This document shows positions 42,949 to 50,773 of a stretch of DNA of 64,000 bases, piece after piece. Numbering within the stretch: the first letter of the stretch is position 1; each line of letters starts with the position of its first letter. This DNA comes from Polaromonas sp. (GTDB lineage Bacteria; Pseudomonadota; Gammaproteobacteria; Burkholderiales; Burkholderiaceae_C). The notes below the pieces were generated by a model that saw only the letters and a program-made list of their open reading frames with translations, searched no databases and was not told where the DNA came from. The position numbers and the translations under genes are program-made. Location: positions 1-64,000 of the forward strand of contig JAAFJF010000008.1 in the NCBI GenBank assembly GCA_013298815.1. Direction: 5' to 3'.

Positions 42949-43839
42949 CTATAGCGTGGCGGTCATCAATATCCAGCCATCTTCCGTGTCTGATACGGTC
43001 AGTTTGCAATAGGGCGCATAGGCTAATTTCAGTTCTTCTTCTTGCCGCGCCAAGATACCGGCCAAAACCAAAGAGCCGCCTTTTTCTACGCGGGCACACA
43101 AAAGCGGTGCCAATACTTTGAGCGGCGATGCCAAAATATTGGCTAAAACCGTTTGATAGTGACCACTTACTTTGTCAGGAAGCCCTGTTTTCAGTGTGAC
43201 ATGGTTAGCTTCCGCATTTAGTAATGTTGATTCGACCGCTGCAGGGTCAATATCTACAGCATCGATATCAACTGCGCCAAACTTGGCGGCACCGATGGCT
43301 AAAATGCCAGAACCACAGCCGTAGTCAAGCACGCGTTTGAATTGGTTGGCTGCGTCTTGCTGTTTGGCAATCCACTTTAAGCACATGCGCGTGGTTGGGT
43401 GTGTGCCTGTGCCAAAAGCCAAACCTGGATCGAGCCGAATGACTTGCTTCGCAGCCGCTGGCGGTTCGTGCCAGGTCGGCACAATCCAAAACTCAGGCGT
43501 GATTTCGACGGGTGCAAATTGCGATTGCGTCAAACGTACCCAGTCCTGGTCCACAAGTGCAACAACGCCCAAGAGTGCGCAAGCGACAAAGAAGTCTTGC
43601 GCTGCCAGCAATTGCGCTGATTCGCGGGCCTGTGCTTCAGTGTTGAACAGCGCAGTAACACGGCTACGTTGCCAACCACCTTTGGGTGGCGGCATGTCGG
43701 GCTCGCCAAACAAGGCCTGCTCGGCATCGGTCGCAGCATCGGCATCTTCTACCGACACGCTGAGTGCATCTAAAGCTTCAAGCGCTTCGCTCAGTTCGTC
43801 GATATGTGCCTCAGGGCACATGATTTTCAATTCAAACAT
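42949..43839 (-). CDS. prmA: Ribosomal protein L11 methyltransferase
   Basis: SAM-dependent enzyme trimethylating lysines and the N-terminus of L11. 296 residues: an N-terminal substrate-recognition domain and a Rossmann domain with LDPGLAFGTGTHPTTRMCL, VLDYGCGSGILAIGAAKFG and NILASPL (the post-I and catalytic motifs). It belongs to the accB-accC-prmA run typical of proteobacteria, 31 bases after accC. Confidence 0.96.
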   Translation of the reverse strand: MFELKIMCPEAHIDELSEALEALDALSVSVEDADAATDAEQALFGEPDMPPPKGGWQRSRVTALFNTEAQARESAQLLAAQDFFVACALLGVVALVDQDWVRLTQSQFAPVEITPEFWIVPTWHEPPAAAKQVIRLDPGLAFGTGTHPTTRMCLKWIAKQQDAANQFKRVLDYGCGSGILAIGAAKFGAVDIDAVDIDPAAVESTLLNAEANHVTLKTGLPDKVSGHYQTVLANILASPLKVLAPLLCARVEKGGSLVLAGILARQEEELKLAYAPYCKLTVSDTEDGWILMTATL

Positions 43840-43870
43840 GGATGTGTGTCGTGGGGCGAAGAGTACACAC

Positions 43871-45220
43871 TCAGCGTTTGTGCTGAAGCAACCACTCTTC
43901 TAGGTAATGAATATTGGTACCACCAGCCATGAACTTGGCATCCACCATCAAATCACGGTGAAGTGCGATATTGGTGTTGATGCCTTCGACCAGCGTTTCA
44001 GCAAGCGCGGTACGCATGCGTGCCATCGCTTGCTCGCGCGTGTCGCCGTGGGTGATGATTTTGCCGATCATGCTGTCATAGTTTGGCGGCACAAAATAGT
44101 TGGTGTAAACGTGCGAATCCACCCGCACACCTGGACCACCAGGCGCATGCCACATGGTGATGCGACCAGGCGAAGGAATAAATTTGTAGGGGTCTTCCGC
44201 GTTAACGCGGCATTCGATCGCATGACCACGTATTTCAACTTGCTTTTGTGTGAACGGCAATTTCTCACCTGCAGCCACCATGATTTGCGTTTTCACAATA
44301 TCAATACCGGTCACCATTTCGGTGATAGTGTGCTCGACTTGAACACGGGTATTCATCTCGATGAAATAAAACTCACCGTTTTCAAACAAAAACTCAAACG
44401 TGCCAGCACCGCGATAACCGATCTTTTTGCAAGCTGCGACGCAGCGCTCACCTATGCGCTCAATCAGCTTGCGTGGAATCCCTGGCGCAGGCGCTTCCTC
44501 AATGATTTTTTGGTGCCGACGTTGCATCGAGCAATCGCGGTCGCCCAAATACACGGCATTTTTGTGCTTGTCCGTCAAAATTTGGATTTCAACGTGGCGC
44601 GGGTTTTGTAGGAATTTCTCCATGTAAACCGCAGGGTTGTTGAATGCGGCACCAGCCTCAGCCTTGGTCATTTGCACCGCATTGATCAACGCCGCTTCGG
44701 TATGTACCACACGCATGCCTCGGCCACCGCCGCCGCCAGCAGCTTTGATGATGACAGGGTAGCCGACTGATTTGGCAATGCGGCGCACCATGGCTGGGTC
44801 ATCTGGCAATTCACCTTCTGAGCCTGGCACGCAAGGCACGCCCGCTTTAATCATCGCTTGCTTAGCTGAGACCTTGTCGCCCATGATTCGGATAGATTCA
44901 GCGGTTGGGCCGATGAATTGGAAGCCGCTTTTCTCTACACGTTCTGCAAAATTAGCGTTTTCACTCAAGAAACCGTAACCTGGGTGAATGGCTTCAGAAT
45001 CTGTCACTTCAGCAGCCGAGATGATCGCTGGCATGTTGAGGTAACTTTGAGCCGAGGCTGCAGGCCCAATGCAAACGGCTTCATCCGCCAATTTAACGTA
45101 TTTTGCATCTTTGTCAGCTTCTGAGTAAACCATCACTGCCTTGACGCCGAGCTCGCGGCAGGCGCGCTGAATGCGCAGGGCGATTTCGCCTCGGTTTGCT
45201 ATCAGGATTTTTTTGAACAT
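43871..45220 (-). CDS. accC: Biotin carboxylase subunit of acetyl-CoA carboxylase
   Basis: Carboxylates biotin on BCCP with ATP and bicarbonate, the first step of fatty acid synthesis. 449 residues: N-terminal [20 protein letters not shown]-grasp with [14 protein letters not shown], the [17 protein letters not shown] block, and [22 protein letters not shown] carrying catalytic Glu and Arg. Fifteen bases separate it from accB, so the two are co-transcribed. Confidence 0.98.
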   Translation of the reverse strand: MFKKILIANRGEIALRIQRACRELGVKAVMVYSEADKDAKYVKLADEAVCIGPAASAQSYLNMPAIISAAEVTDSEAIHPGYGFLSENANFAERVEKSGFQFIGPTAESIRIMGDKVSAKQAMIKAGVPCVPGSEGELPDDPAMVRRIAKSVGYPVIIKAAGGGGGRGMRVVHTEAALINAVQMTKAEAGAAFNNPAVYMEKFLQNPRHVEIQILTDKHKNAVYLGDRDCSMQRRHQKIIEEAPAPGIPRKLIERIGERCVAACKKIGYRGAGTFEFLFENGEFYFIEMNTRVQVEHTITEMVTGIDIVKTQIMVAAGEKLPFTQKQVEIRGHAIECRVNAEDPYKFIPSPGRITMWHAPGGPGVRVDSHVYTNYFVPPNYDSMIGKIITHGDTREQAMARMRTALAETLVEGINTNIALHRDLMVDAKFMAGGTNIHYLEEWLLQHKR

Positions 45221-45235
45221 ATATAACTTTGCTTG

Positions 45236-45718
45236 TTAAGCAATCACCACCATAGGTTGGCCGTATTCGATAGCTTGGCCGTTTTCGCACAAAATTTGTG
45301 TCACGGTGCCCGACATATCCGCTTCGATTTCATTCAGAATTTTCATGGCCTCAATGATGCAAACGGTGTCTCCCACTTTGACCACATCACCAATTTCCAC
45401 GAATGACTTGGCTCCAGGGCTGGAGGCGCGGTAAAACGTGCCCACCATAGGAGACTTCACACTGTGACCAACAGCAACTGGCTCTGCCGCTGGAATCGGG
45501 GCCGCTTCAATTGCTGAGCTCGCAGGCGCAGCCGCATATTGCATGGGCATGGACTGTTGCTGCTGGTTGTGCGTCATGTGGTTTTGTACATAAGGCGCAC
45601 CACCACCGCCCTTGACGATACGTACCGTACCTTCAGCTTCTGTGATTTCTAATTCTGTGACGTTGGAGTCAGATACCAAGTCAATCAAAGTTTTGAGTTT
45701 GCGTAAATCCATGCTCAT
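45236..45718 (-). CDS. accB: Biotin carboxyl carrier protein of acetyl-CoA carboxylase
   Basis: Carrier of the carboxybiotin group. 160 residues: N-terminal dimerisation part [28 protein letters not shown], an Ala/Pro/Gln-rich linker, and the biotinyl domain with the thumb segment [14 protein letters not shown] and [12 protein letters not shown], in which the Lys is biotinylated (usual motif EAMKLMNEIE, here IL instead of LM). First gene of accBC; the 124-base AT-rich gap upstream probably holds the promoter. Confidence 0.97.
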   Translation of the reverse strand: MSMDLRKLKTLIDLVSDSNVTELEITEAEGTVRIVKGGGGAPYVQNHMTHNQQQQSMPMQYAAAPASSAIEAAPIPAAEPVAVGHSVKSPMVGTFYRASSPGAKSFVEIGDVVKVGDTVCIIEAMKILNEIEADMSGTVTQILCENGQAIEYGQPMVVIA

Positions 45719-45842
45719 ATGCCTCGTGTTTTCTGGAAAAGCGCAATTTAACCTAAATCAAAGCTAAAAAACATTATTTTCCGTTAATTTTCAATATTTA
45801 ACGCTAATTGTGTAAATTTAAAAGAGAGTTTTTGAGTTTTGT

Positions 45843-46418
45843 TTAGGCCGCAGCCAACCAAATTTTCAAATCTTCCTCGCTTAATTTCCCCATTTTACGC
45901 TGCATCACGTGCCCATCAGCCGCCAGCATGACAGAAAACGGTAAGCCACCAGCAAGGTTTCCCCAAGATTTGCTTAAGGCAATGCCTGATAAGTCGGTGA
46001 TAACAATAGGAAATGTCAGCGGCAATTTGTTTAAAAATGCACGCACCGCCTCAGATTTATCTGCTGCCAATCCAACAATTTGCACACTTTTAGCTTTGTT
46101 TTGACGGTAGAAGCGCTCTAATAACGGCAATTCCTCTACGCAGGGCGGACACCATGTTGCCCAAAAATTGATAAGTAGCGGTTTCCCTTTGAACGACTGC
46201 ATGTCAAGTTTTCGACCTTCTGGCGTGTCAAATTGCAGCTGCCAGAGCTGATCAATACTTCCAGTTATCGGTTCTTTCGGTGTTTCAATTGACTTTTGCT
46301 TGTCCTGCCAGTAAGCGAGGCTAGCGCCAGCAATAGCGGCAACTGCTGCAACGCCAACTGTCAAGACATGTCTGCGTCGCAAGGGTGTTTTTTGAGGTAT
46401 TTCAGCTGGGTCGTTCAT
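45843..46418 (-). CDS. TlpA/ResA-like thioredoxin-fold protein
   Basis: 191 residues: a basic N-terminus, one membrane helix (about 18-36), and a periplasmic TlpA domain with LLINFWATWCPPCVEELPLL (Cys90, Cys93) and the cis-Pro loop GGLPFSVMLAADG. It starts four bases inside the end of the upstream conserved gene (46415-46418). Typical neighbour of accB in Burkholderiales. Likely a periplasmic thiol reductase; target unknown. Confidence 0.88.
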   Translation of the reverse strand: MNDPAEIPQKTPLRRRHVLTVGVAAVAAIAGASLAYWQDKQKSIETPKEPITGSIDQLWQLQFDTPEGRKLDMQSFKGKPLLINFWATWCPPCVEELPLLERFYRQNKAKSVQIVGLAADKSEAVRAFLNKLPLTFPIVITDLSGIALSKSWGNLAGGLPFSVMLAADGHVMQRKMGKLSEEDLKIWLAAA

Positions 46419-47017
46419 AAAAGTTTAGCCACTTCGATCACATCGCCGCGCGGTTTGCGCCCTTGGCTGTCCAGTTTGAGTGCGCCACGCAAATCATCAT
46501 AGTCATAAACCATCAAATGAACGCCAATCTCAGTATTCAAGGCTTTGCAAGGTGCATGGACGCTCAGAGCTTCAACCATCCCACCATCAAACCCTTTGAT
46601 AGATCGAGCAACGTAGTCCGCGTGGTGGTCAATCAAAGTGATTTCGGCAGATTTTGGGTCGTCGCAAAACAGCGCTATGTAGATGTCTGACAGTTTGGTC
46701 GCTGTGCCATGCCAGACCGAGCCGCCTAAATACGGTCTGAAATCTACCATGCGCTGCATCCAAACCAGCGCCAACTGCCGCAACGCTTGAAGTTCGGCTG
46801 GCTGCGTATCCGCGCAAAACAAAGCAATGTAGTCGCGCACCTCGGCTTCTACCTCATCGTGGCTGGGCAATGGGGTTCGCGCAGGCAATCCTAATTGTTT
46901 GACAGCTCGAAGCTTGGCGGCGCCATAGTCCAAACCTTCTTCAACGATCAGCCTAGCTGCCGATATCGAGATGTCAGATGCCACATTGCCAGCGATAATA
47001 GAGTCATGCATATTCAT
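46415..47017 (-). CDS. Conserved hypothetical, nucleotidyltransferase-like
   Basis: 200 residues, no clear signal peptide or membrane segment. The protein has a mostly helical N-terminal part (EVRDYIALFCADTQPAELQALRQLALVWMQRM) and conserved blocks LGGSVWHGTATKLSDIYIALFCDDPKSAEITLIDH and VHLMVYDYDDLRGAL. Proteins with this GSVWHGTA...SDIYIALFCDD pattern sit beside mpl in many Burkholderiales; the pattern resembles a nucleotidyltransferase core (GS...D-x-x-x-x-F) but this is uncertain. Its start codons (47017 or 47011) overlap the divergent mpl start. Confidence 0.78.
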   Translation of the reverse strand: MNMHDSIIAGNVASDISISAARLIVEEGLDYGAAKLRAVKQLGLPARTPLPSHDEVEAEVRDYIALFCADTQPAELQALRQLALVWMQRMVDFRPYLGGSVWHGTATKLSDIYIALFCDDPKSAEITLIDHHADYVARSIKGFDGGMVEALSVHAPCKALNTEIGVHLMVYDYDDLRGALKLDSQGRKPRGDVIEVAKLL

Positions 47018-48487
47018 ATTTTAGGCATTTGCGGCACCTTTATGGGTGGCGTGGCTGCATTAGCCCGCGAAGCGGGGCACAAAGTCACTGGTTGCGACGC
47101 AGGTGTTTACCCACCCATGAGCGACCAACTGCGCGCTTTGGGCATTGATTTGATTGAGGGCTTTGGGGCTGAGCAGCTATCTTTGAAGCCGGACGTCTTC
47201 GTCATCGGCAATGTGGTGAGCCGCGTCCACAAAGAGGACGGCACACCGAAATTTCCGCTGATGGAAGCGATTTTGGATGCTGGCTTGCCCTACATCAGCG
47301 GCCCGCAGTGGTTGGCTGAAAATGTCTTGCAAGGTCGTCACGTGCTGGCGGTGGCGGGGACGCATGGCAAAACGACGACGACTTCGATGCTGGCGTGGAT
47401 ATTAGAGTGCGCTGGTTTGAAGCCAGGTTTCTTGGTGGGTGGCGTGCCTTTGAACTTTGGCGTTTCAGCACGCTTAGGTGAGCATGTTACCCCCACGCTT
47501 CCCGCTTCGCGTGGTTCGCTGCCCCCCGAGGGGGCTGCTTCGTCTTGGGGCGACCCTGCGACGAAGCGTTCATACTTCGTCATCGAAGCCGACGAATACG
47601 ACACCGCTTTCTTCGACAAACGCAGCAAATTCGTCCATTACCGCCCTAAAACCGCAGTTTTGAATAATTTAGAATTCGACCACGCCGATATTTTTGACAA
47701 TTTAGCGTCGATTGAGCGCCAGTTTCACCACTTGGTCCGAACAGTTCCTGCATCTGGTCGCGTTGTTTACAACGGAATAGAGGCCAGCTTGCAACGTGTT
47801 TTAGACATGGGCTGCTGGAGCGAACGCGTGAGTTTTGGCGGCAGCTCAGACGTTGCAGCGAATTGGACCGCAGAAGGCAGCCCAGATGACTTCAAAGTGC
47901 TATCAAATAAAGAGCTGCTCGGGCGGGTAATATGGCGACTACAGGGTGTTCATAACCAAAATAACGCCTTGGCAGCGATTGCGGCGGCGCAGCACGTCGG
48001 TGTTGCGCCCAGCGTGGCCGCTAATGCCTTAGCCAGCTTTGAAAACGTCAAACGCCGCATGGAAGTGCGCGGTACGGTTGCAGGGGTGACGGTGTATGAC
48101 GATTTTGCGCATCACCCCAGTGCCATTGCGACAACTTTAGATGGTCTGAAGCAGCAGTTGGGTAAATCAGCGAATACAGGTCGCATCTTGGCGGTTTTAG
48201 AACCCCGCAGCAACACCATGAAGCTGGGCACCATGAAAGCGCAACTGGCAGACAGTCTCAAAGACGCCGACTTGGTTTTTTGCCACAGCGGCGGCCTGGG
48301 TTGGAACCCGCGTGAACCCTTGGCAGTTATGGGGGAAAGAGCGCAAGTGGCTGATTCTATTGATGAATTGTTGAGCCAAATCATGCAAGCCGTGCAACCT
48401 GGTGACACCATTGTTTGCATGAGCAACGGTGGTTTTGGTGGGATTCATGGCAAATTGTTGGCTACTTTGTGGTCAAAAGTAGGTTAA
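47006..48487 (+). CDS. mpl: Muropeptide ligase Mpl with in-frame repeat insertion
   Basis: UDP-N-acetylmuramate:L-Ala-gamma-D-Glu-meso-DAP ligase, recycling peptidoglycan peptides made available by AmpD-type enzymes. 493 residues: MHIHILGICGTFMGGVAALA, ATP loop VAGTHGKTTTTSML, VIEADEYDTAFFDKRSKFVHYRP, NNLEFDHADIF and YDDFAHHPSAI. Between FGVSARLGEHVT and YFVIEADEYD about 25 residues (TLPASRGSLPPEGAASSWGD and neighbours) have no equivalent in E. coli Mpl; they come from a family B palindromic repeat. ATG 47006 fits the family start; the longer open frame is rejected. Confidence 0.93.
   Translation: MHIHILGICGTFMGGVAALAREAGHKVTGCDAGVYPPMSDQLRALGIDLIEGFGAEQLSLKPDVFVIGNVVSRVHKEDGTPKFPLMEAILDAGLPYISGPQWLAENVLQGRHVLAVAGTHGKTTTTSMLAWILECAGLKPGFLVGGVPLNFGVSARLGEHVTPTLPASRGSLPPEGAASSWGDPATKRSYFVIEADEYDTAFFDKRSKFVHYRPKTAVLNNLEFDHADIFDNLASIERQFHHLVRTVPASGRVVYNGIEASLQRVLDMGCWSERVSFGGSSDVAANWTAEGSPDDFKVLSNKELLGRVIWRLQGVHNQNNALAAIAAAQHVGVAPSVAANALASFENVKRRMEVRGTVAGVTVYDDFAHHPSAIATTLDGLKQQLGKSANTGRILAVLEPRSNTMKLGTMKAQLADSLKDADLVFCHSGGLGWNPREPLAVMGERAQVADSIDELLSQIMQAVQPGDTIVCMSNGGFGGIHGKLLATLWSKVG
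47488..47568 (+). repeat. Interspersed repeat family B, copy 2, inside mpl
   Basis: Contains GCTTCGCGT and the hairpin GCCCCC-CGA-GGGGGC (47521-47535), shared with the garD copy, then CTTGGGGCGACCC. Adds about 25 codons to mpl without a frameshift. Borders approximate. Confidence 0.75.
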
Positions 48488-48541
48488 AACCACGCTGATA
48501 ACAAGCTAAAACTAAGTAAAGATGTGTTTAATCATGCAACC

Positions 48542-49408
48542 ATGAAACACCTCATTCTCAACGCTGATGACTTCGCCTTCAATGCCGCCGTCTCGCGCGG
48601 TATCGTGACTTTGGCGCAAAAAGGGCGACTTACTGCTACGAGCGCCATGACTTTGTCGCCACGCTGGGCGACAGATGCGCCGGCGTTAGCAGAATTTCGG
48701 GCGCAAATTGATGTTGGTTTGCATTTGGATTGGACCAGTCCTTTTGCGATCAATGCCGGGCATGGATTTGGTTTGAAGCGCGCGATGCTGTCGGCCGTTT
48801 TGGGTGGATTCAACAAAACCACAGCGCGGGTCGTGATTGAACGCCAACTCGATGCCTTTGAGCAAGTTTGGCAAGTGTCGCCAAGCCATATTGATGGGCA
48901 TCAGCATGTGCATCAATTCAAAGGTATTCGCGATGCTTTGGTGGACATCATGGCGAAGCGTTACAACGGCGTTCCCAGCGATCAAAAACCGTATTTGCGT
49001 ATTTCAAAAGGTGCTTCTGGCTGGCTGGATGTGAAGGCTAATGTGATTGCCGCATTAAATGCAAATGCTATTAAAAATATAGCTACTAAGGCAGGAATTA
49101 CGCCGGCTAAAGGCTTATTTGGCATCTATAACTTTGAGGGCTCGGAAGCCGATTTTGCTAGACTGATGGCGCAGTGGTTACGGGAAGCGCCCGACTACAC
49201 CATCATCATGTGTCATCCTGCCCACGGTGTTTTAGATGCGTTGGACAGTGTTATTGATGCAGACGATGCCATCGCGCAGGCGCGGCAGCGGGAGTTCAAT
49301 TATTTGTCTAGCGATGATTTCGCTCAGGCTTTACTGCATGCCAGCGTTGACCTGAAAAAATCAATTCCGATAAATTTAATTTCGATGAAAGGCCCAGAAA
49401 CGGCTTAA
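48542..49408 (+). CDS. YdjC/ChbG-type carbohydrate deacetylase
   Basis: Predicted N-acetyl-sugar deacetylase. MKHLILNADDFAFNAAVSRGI gives the first metal ligand (DD), HLDWTSPF and SHIDGHQHVHQF the His ligands, and MCHPAHG the later loop. Start ATG 48542; a GTG at 48524 would add six residues. At about residues 176-191 the segment AIKNIATKAGITPAKG is encoded by a family A repeat in frame, lying between WLDVKANVIAALNAN and LFGIYNF. The gene converges on the gtrA-like gene, overlapping its 3' end by about 33 bases, at the start of the polysaccharide region. Confidence 0.86.
   Translation: MKHLILNADDFAFNAAVSRGIVTLAQKGRLTATSAMTLSPRWATDAPALAEFRAQIDVGLHLDWTSPFAINAGHGFGLKRAMLSAVLGGFNKTTARVVIERQLDAFEQVWQVSPSHIDGHQHVHQFKGIRDALVDIMAKRYNGVPSDQKPYLRISKGASGWLDVKANVIAALNANAIKNIATKAGITPAKGLFGIYNFEGSEADFARLMAQWLREAPDYTIIMCHPAHGVLDALDSVIDADDAIAQARQREFNYLSSDDFAQALLHASVDLKKSIPINLISMKGPETA
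49067..49116 (+). repeat. Interspersed repeat family A, copy 11, in a coding region
   Basis: GCTATTAAAAATATAGCTAC, then AAGGCAGGAATTACGCCGGC and TAAAGGC. In frame within the YdjC-like gene, same phase as copies 7 and 10. Confidence 0.9.
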
Positions 49409-49753
49409 AAGGTAAGTCTGCCCACCTGCTACGGCAAATCCACAAAACAAAGCTAACCAATTTGGCCAACCGAGCAAGCGGATAGCTAGGCTAAAAACGA
49501 TCTCATTACAGATAAAGCCAGCTACAGAAGTTATTACAAATCGCCTTAAACTTTGCTGAACCGAACTGGTGGTGTCGCTGAAGCTAAGGTTTCTGTGTCC
49601 CATGAAACTGACGGAAAAAGCCACGCAAAACGCTAAAAAATTAGCTATTTCTGGCAGAACGGACGGGAAAAAATGCTCAATCAGGAAGAAAACGGCTAAA
49701 TGCGTGAGTCCTGCCGCTGAGGCAACGCCGAAAAACCAAAATCCAGAACTCAT
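49376..49753 (-). CDS. GtrA-family membrane protein
   Basis: 125 residues with four transmembrane helices, the GtrA fold; GtrA proteins are proposed flippases for undecaprenyl-phosphate-linked sugars. Marker segments: FLAFCVAFSVSFMGHRNLSFS (GHRxxSF, cf. HxxWxF) and GGQTYLLSRFWAFHRN at the end. The start overlaps the stop of the GtrB-like gene by four bases, so the pair is coupled. The 3' end overlaps that of the YdjC-like gene. Confidence 0.85.
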   Translation of the reverse strand: MSSGFWFFGVASAAGLTHLAVFFLIEHFFPSVLPEIANFLAFCVAFSVSFMGHRNLSFSDTTSSVQQSLRRFVITSVAGFICNEIVFSLAIRLLGWPNWLALFCGFAVAGGQTYLLSRFWAFHRN

Positions 49754-50724
49754 GGCTGATTCAAACCGCTGCCCGTTTTAGAGTGCAGCAGGTAGGTCGG
49801 TCGTTGTTTCACTTCTTCGTAAATGCGCCCCACATACTCAGCCAAAATGCCAATCGAGAGGAGCTGAATGCCGCTTAAAAACATCATCCCCACCACGATG
49901 GTGGCATAGCCTGGTGTGTCCGCACCAAACCAAAAGTAATCAAAAACCACCCAGGCACCATAACCAAGTGCGGCCATAGACAAGAGTAGTCCAAAGTAGC
50001 TCACAAGTCGCAGCGGAGCGACCGAAAATGCCAGCAATCCTGTCATCGCCAAAGACATAGCGCCGCGAAAGCCAAAGTTTGATTTGCCATCAGCCCGCGC
50101 TAATGGTTCGTAGTCAATCGCGATACTGGGGTGTCCTACCCAGGCATACAAGCCCTTCATAAATCGATTGCGTTCTGGGAGCTGCCGTAAAGCCTTCACG
50201 ACCGCGCTGTCCATCAAACGAAAATCGCCAGCATTGGCAGGAATTTGAACCCGTGTACGCCAATTGATCAGCCTGTAAAACAAGCTGGTGAACGCGATTT
50301 GAAGTTTGGATTGGTCATGTCGGGTTTTGCGGACGGCAAATACCACGTCAATTCCTTGCTCCCATTTTTGTAGCATCAAAGGTAGTAAATCAGCTGGATG
50401 TTGGCCATCAGCATCCATGATGACGGTGACATCGCCCGTAGCGGTGTCTAACCCTGCTGTTAATGCCGCCTCTTTGCCGAAGTTACGCGATAAATTCAAA
50501 GCGATAAGTTCTGGGTGCGTGCGGCACAGCTCTGCTAAAACTTGTTCGGTTGTGTCTTTGCTTCCGTCATTGATGATGATCAACTCAACGCGGCCACACA
50601 GTTGTTTTAATGCAGATAAAACATGGGGAACAACATGGTTCAAATTACCTGCTTCGTTGTAGGCGGGCATCACGCAAGAGATGCTTGAGGCGGTTCGTAG
50701 GCCGGTGGTCATGGGGGCTGTCAT
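49750..50724 (-). CDS. GtrB-like polyprenyl-phosphate glycosyltransferase
   Basis: GT2 enzyme transferring a sugar from its nucleotide to undecaprenyl phosphate. 324 residues: CVMPAYNEAGNL, IIINDGSKDTT, MDADGQHPADLLP (DxD and QHP signature of the dolichyl-phosphate synthase group), GDFRLMDSAVV, ERNRFMKGLYAWVG, and two C-terminal membrane helices ending VGRIYEEVKQRPTYLL. Forms a GtrA/GtrB pair with the next gene; two large membrane proteins lie directly upstream and may be the final transferases. Confidence 0.92.
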   Translation of the reverse strand: MTAPMTTGLRTASSISCVMPAYNEAGNLNHVVPHVLSALKQLCGRVELIIINDGSKDTTEQVLAELCRTHPELIALNLSRNFGKEAALTAGLDTATGDVTVIMDADGQHPADLLPLMLQKWEQGIDVVFAVRKTRHDQSKLQIAFTSLFYRLINWRTRVQIPANAGDFRLMDSAVVKALRQLPERNRFMKGLYAWVGHPSIAIDYEPLARADGKSNFGFRGAMSLAMTGLLAFSVAPLRLVSYFGLLLSMAALGYGAWVVFDYFWFGADTPGYATIVVGMMFLSGIQLLSIGILAEYVGRIYEEVKQRPTYLLHSKTGSGLNQP

Positions 50725-50773
50725 ACCTGTATTATGTGTGAAGGCAGTTGAGTTTTAGCTTGAATGTCTGGCA

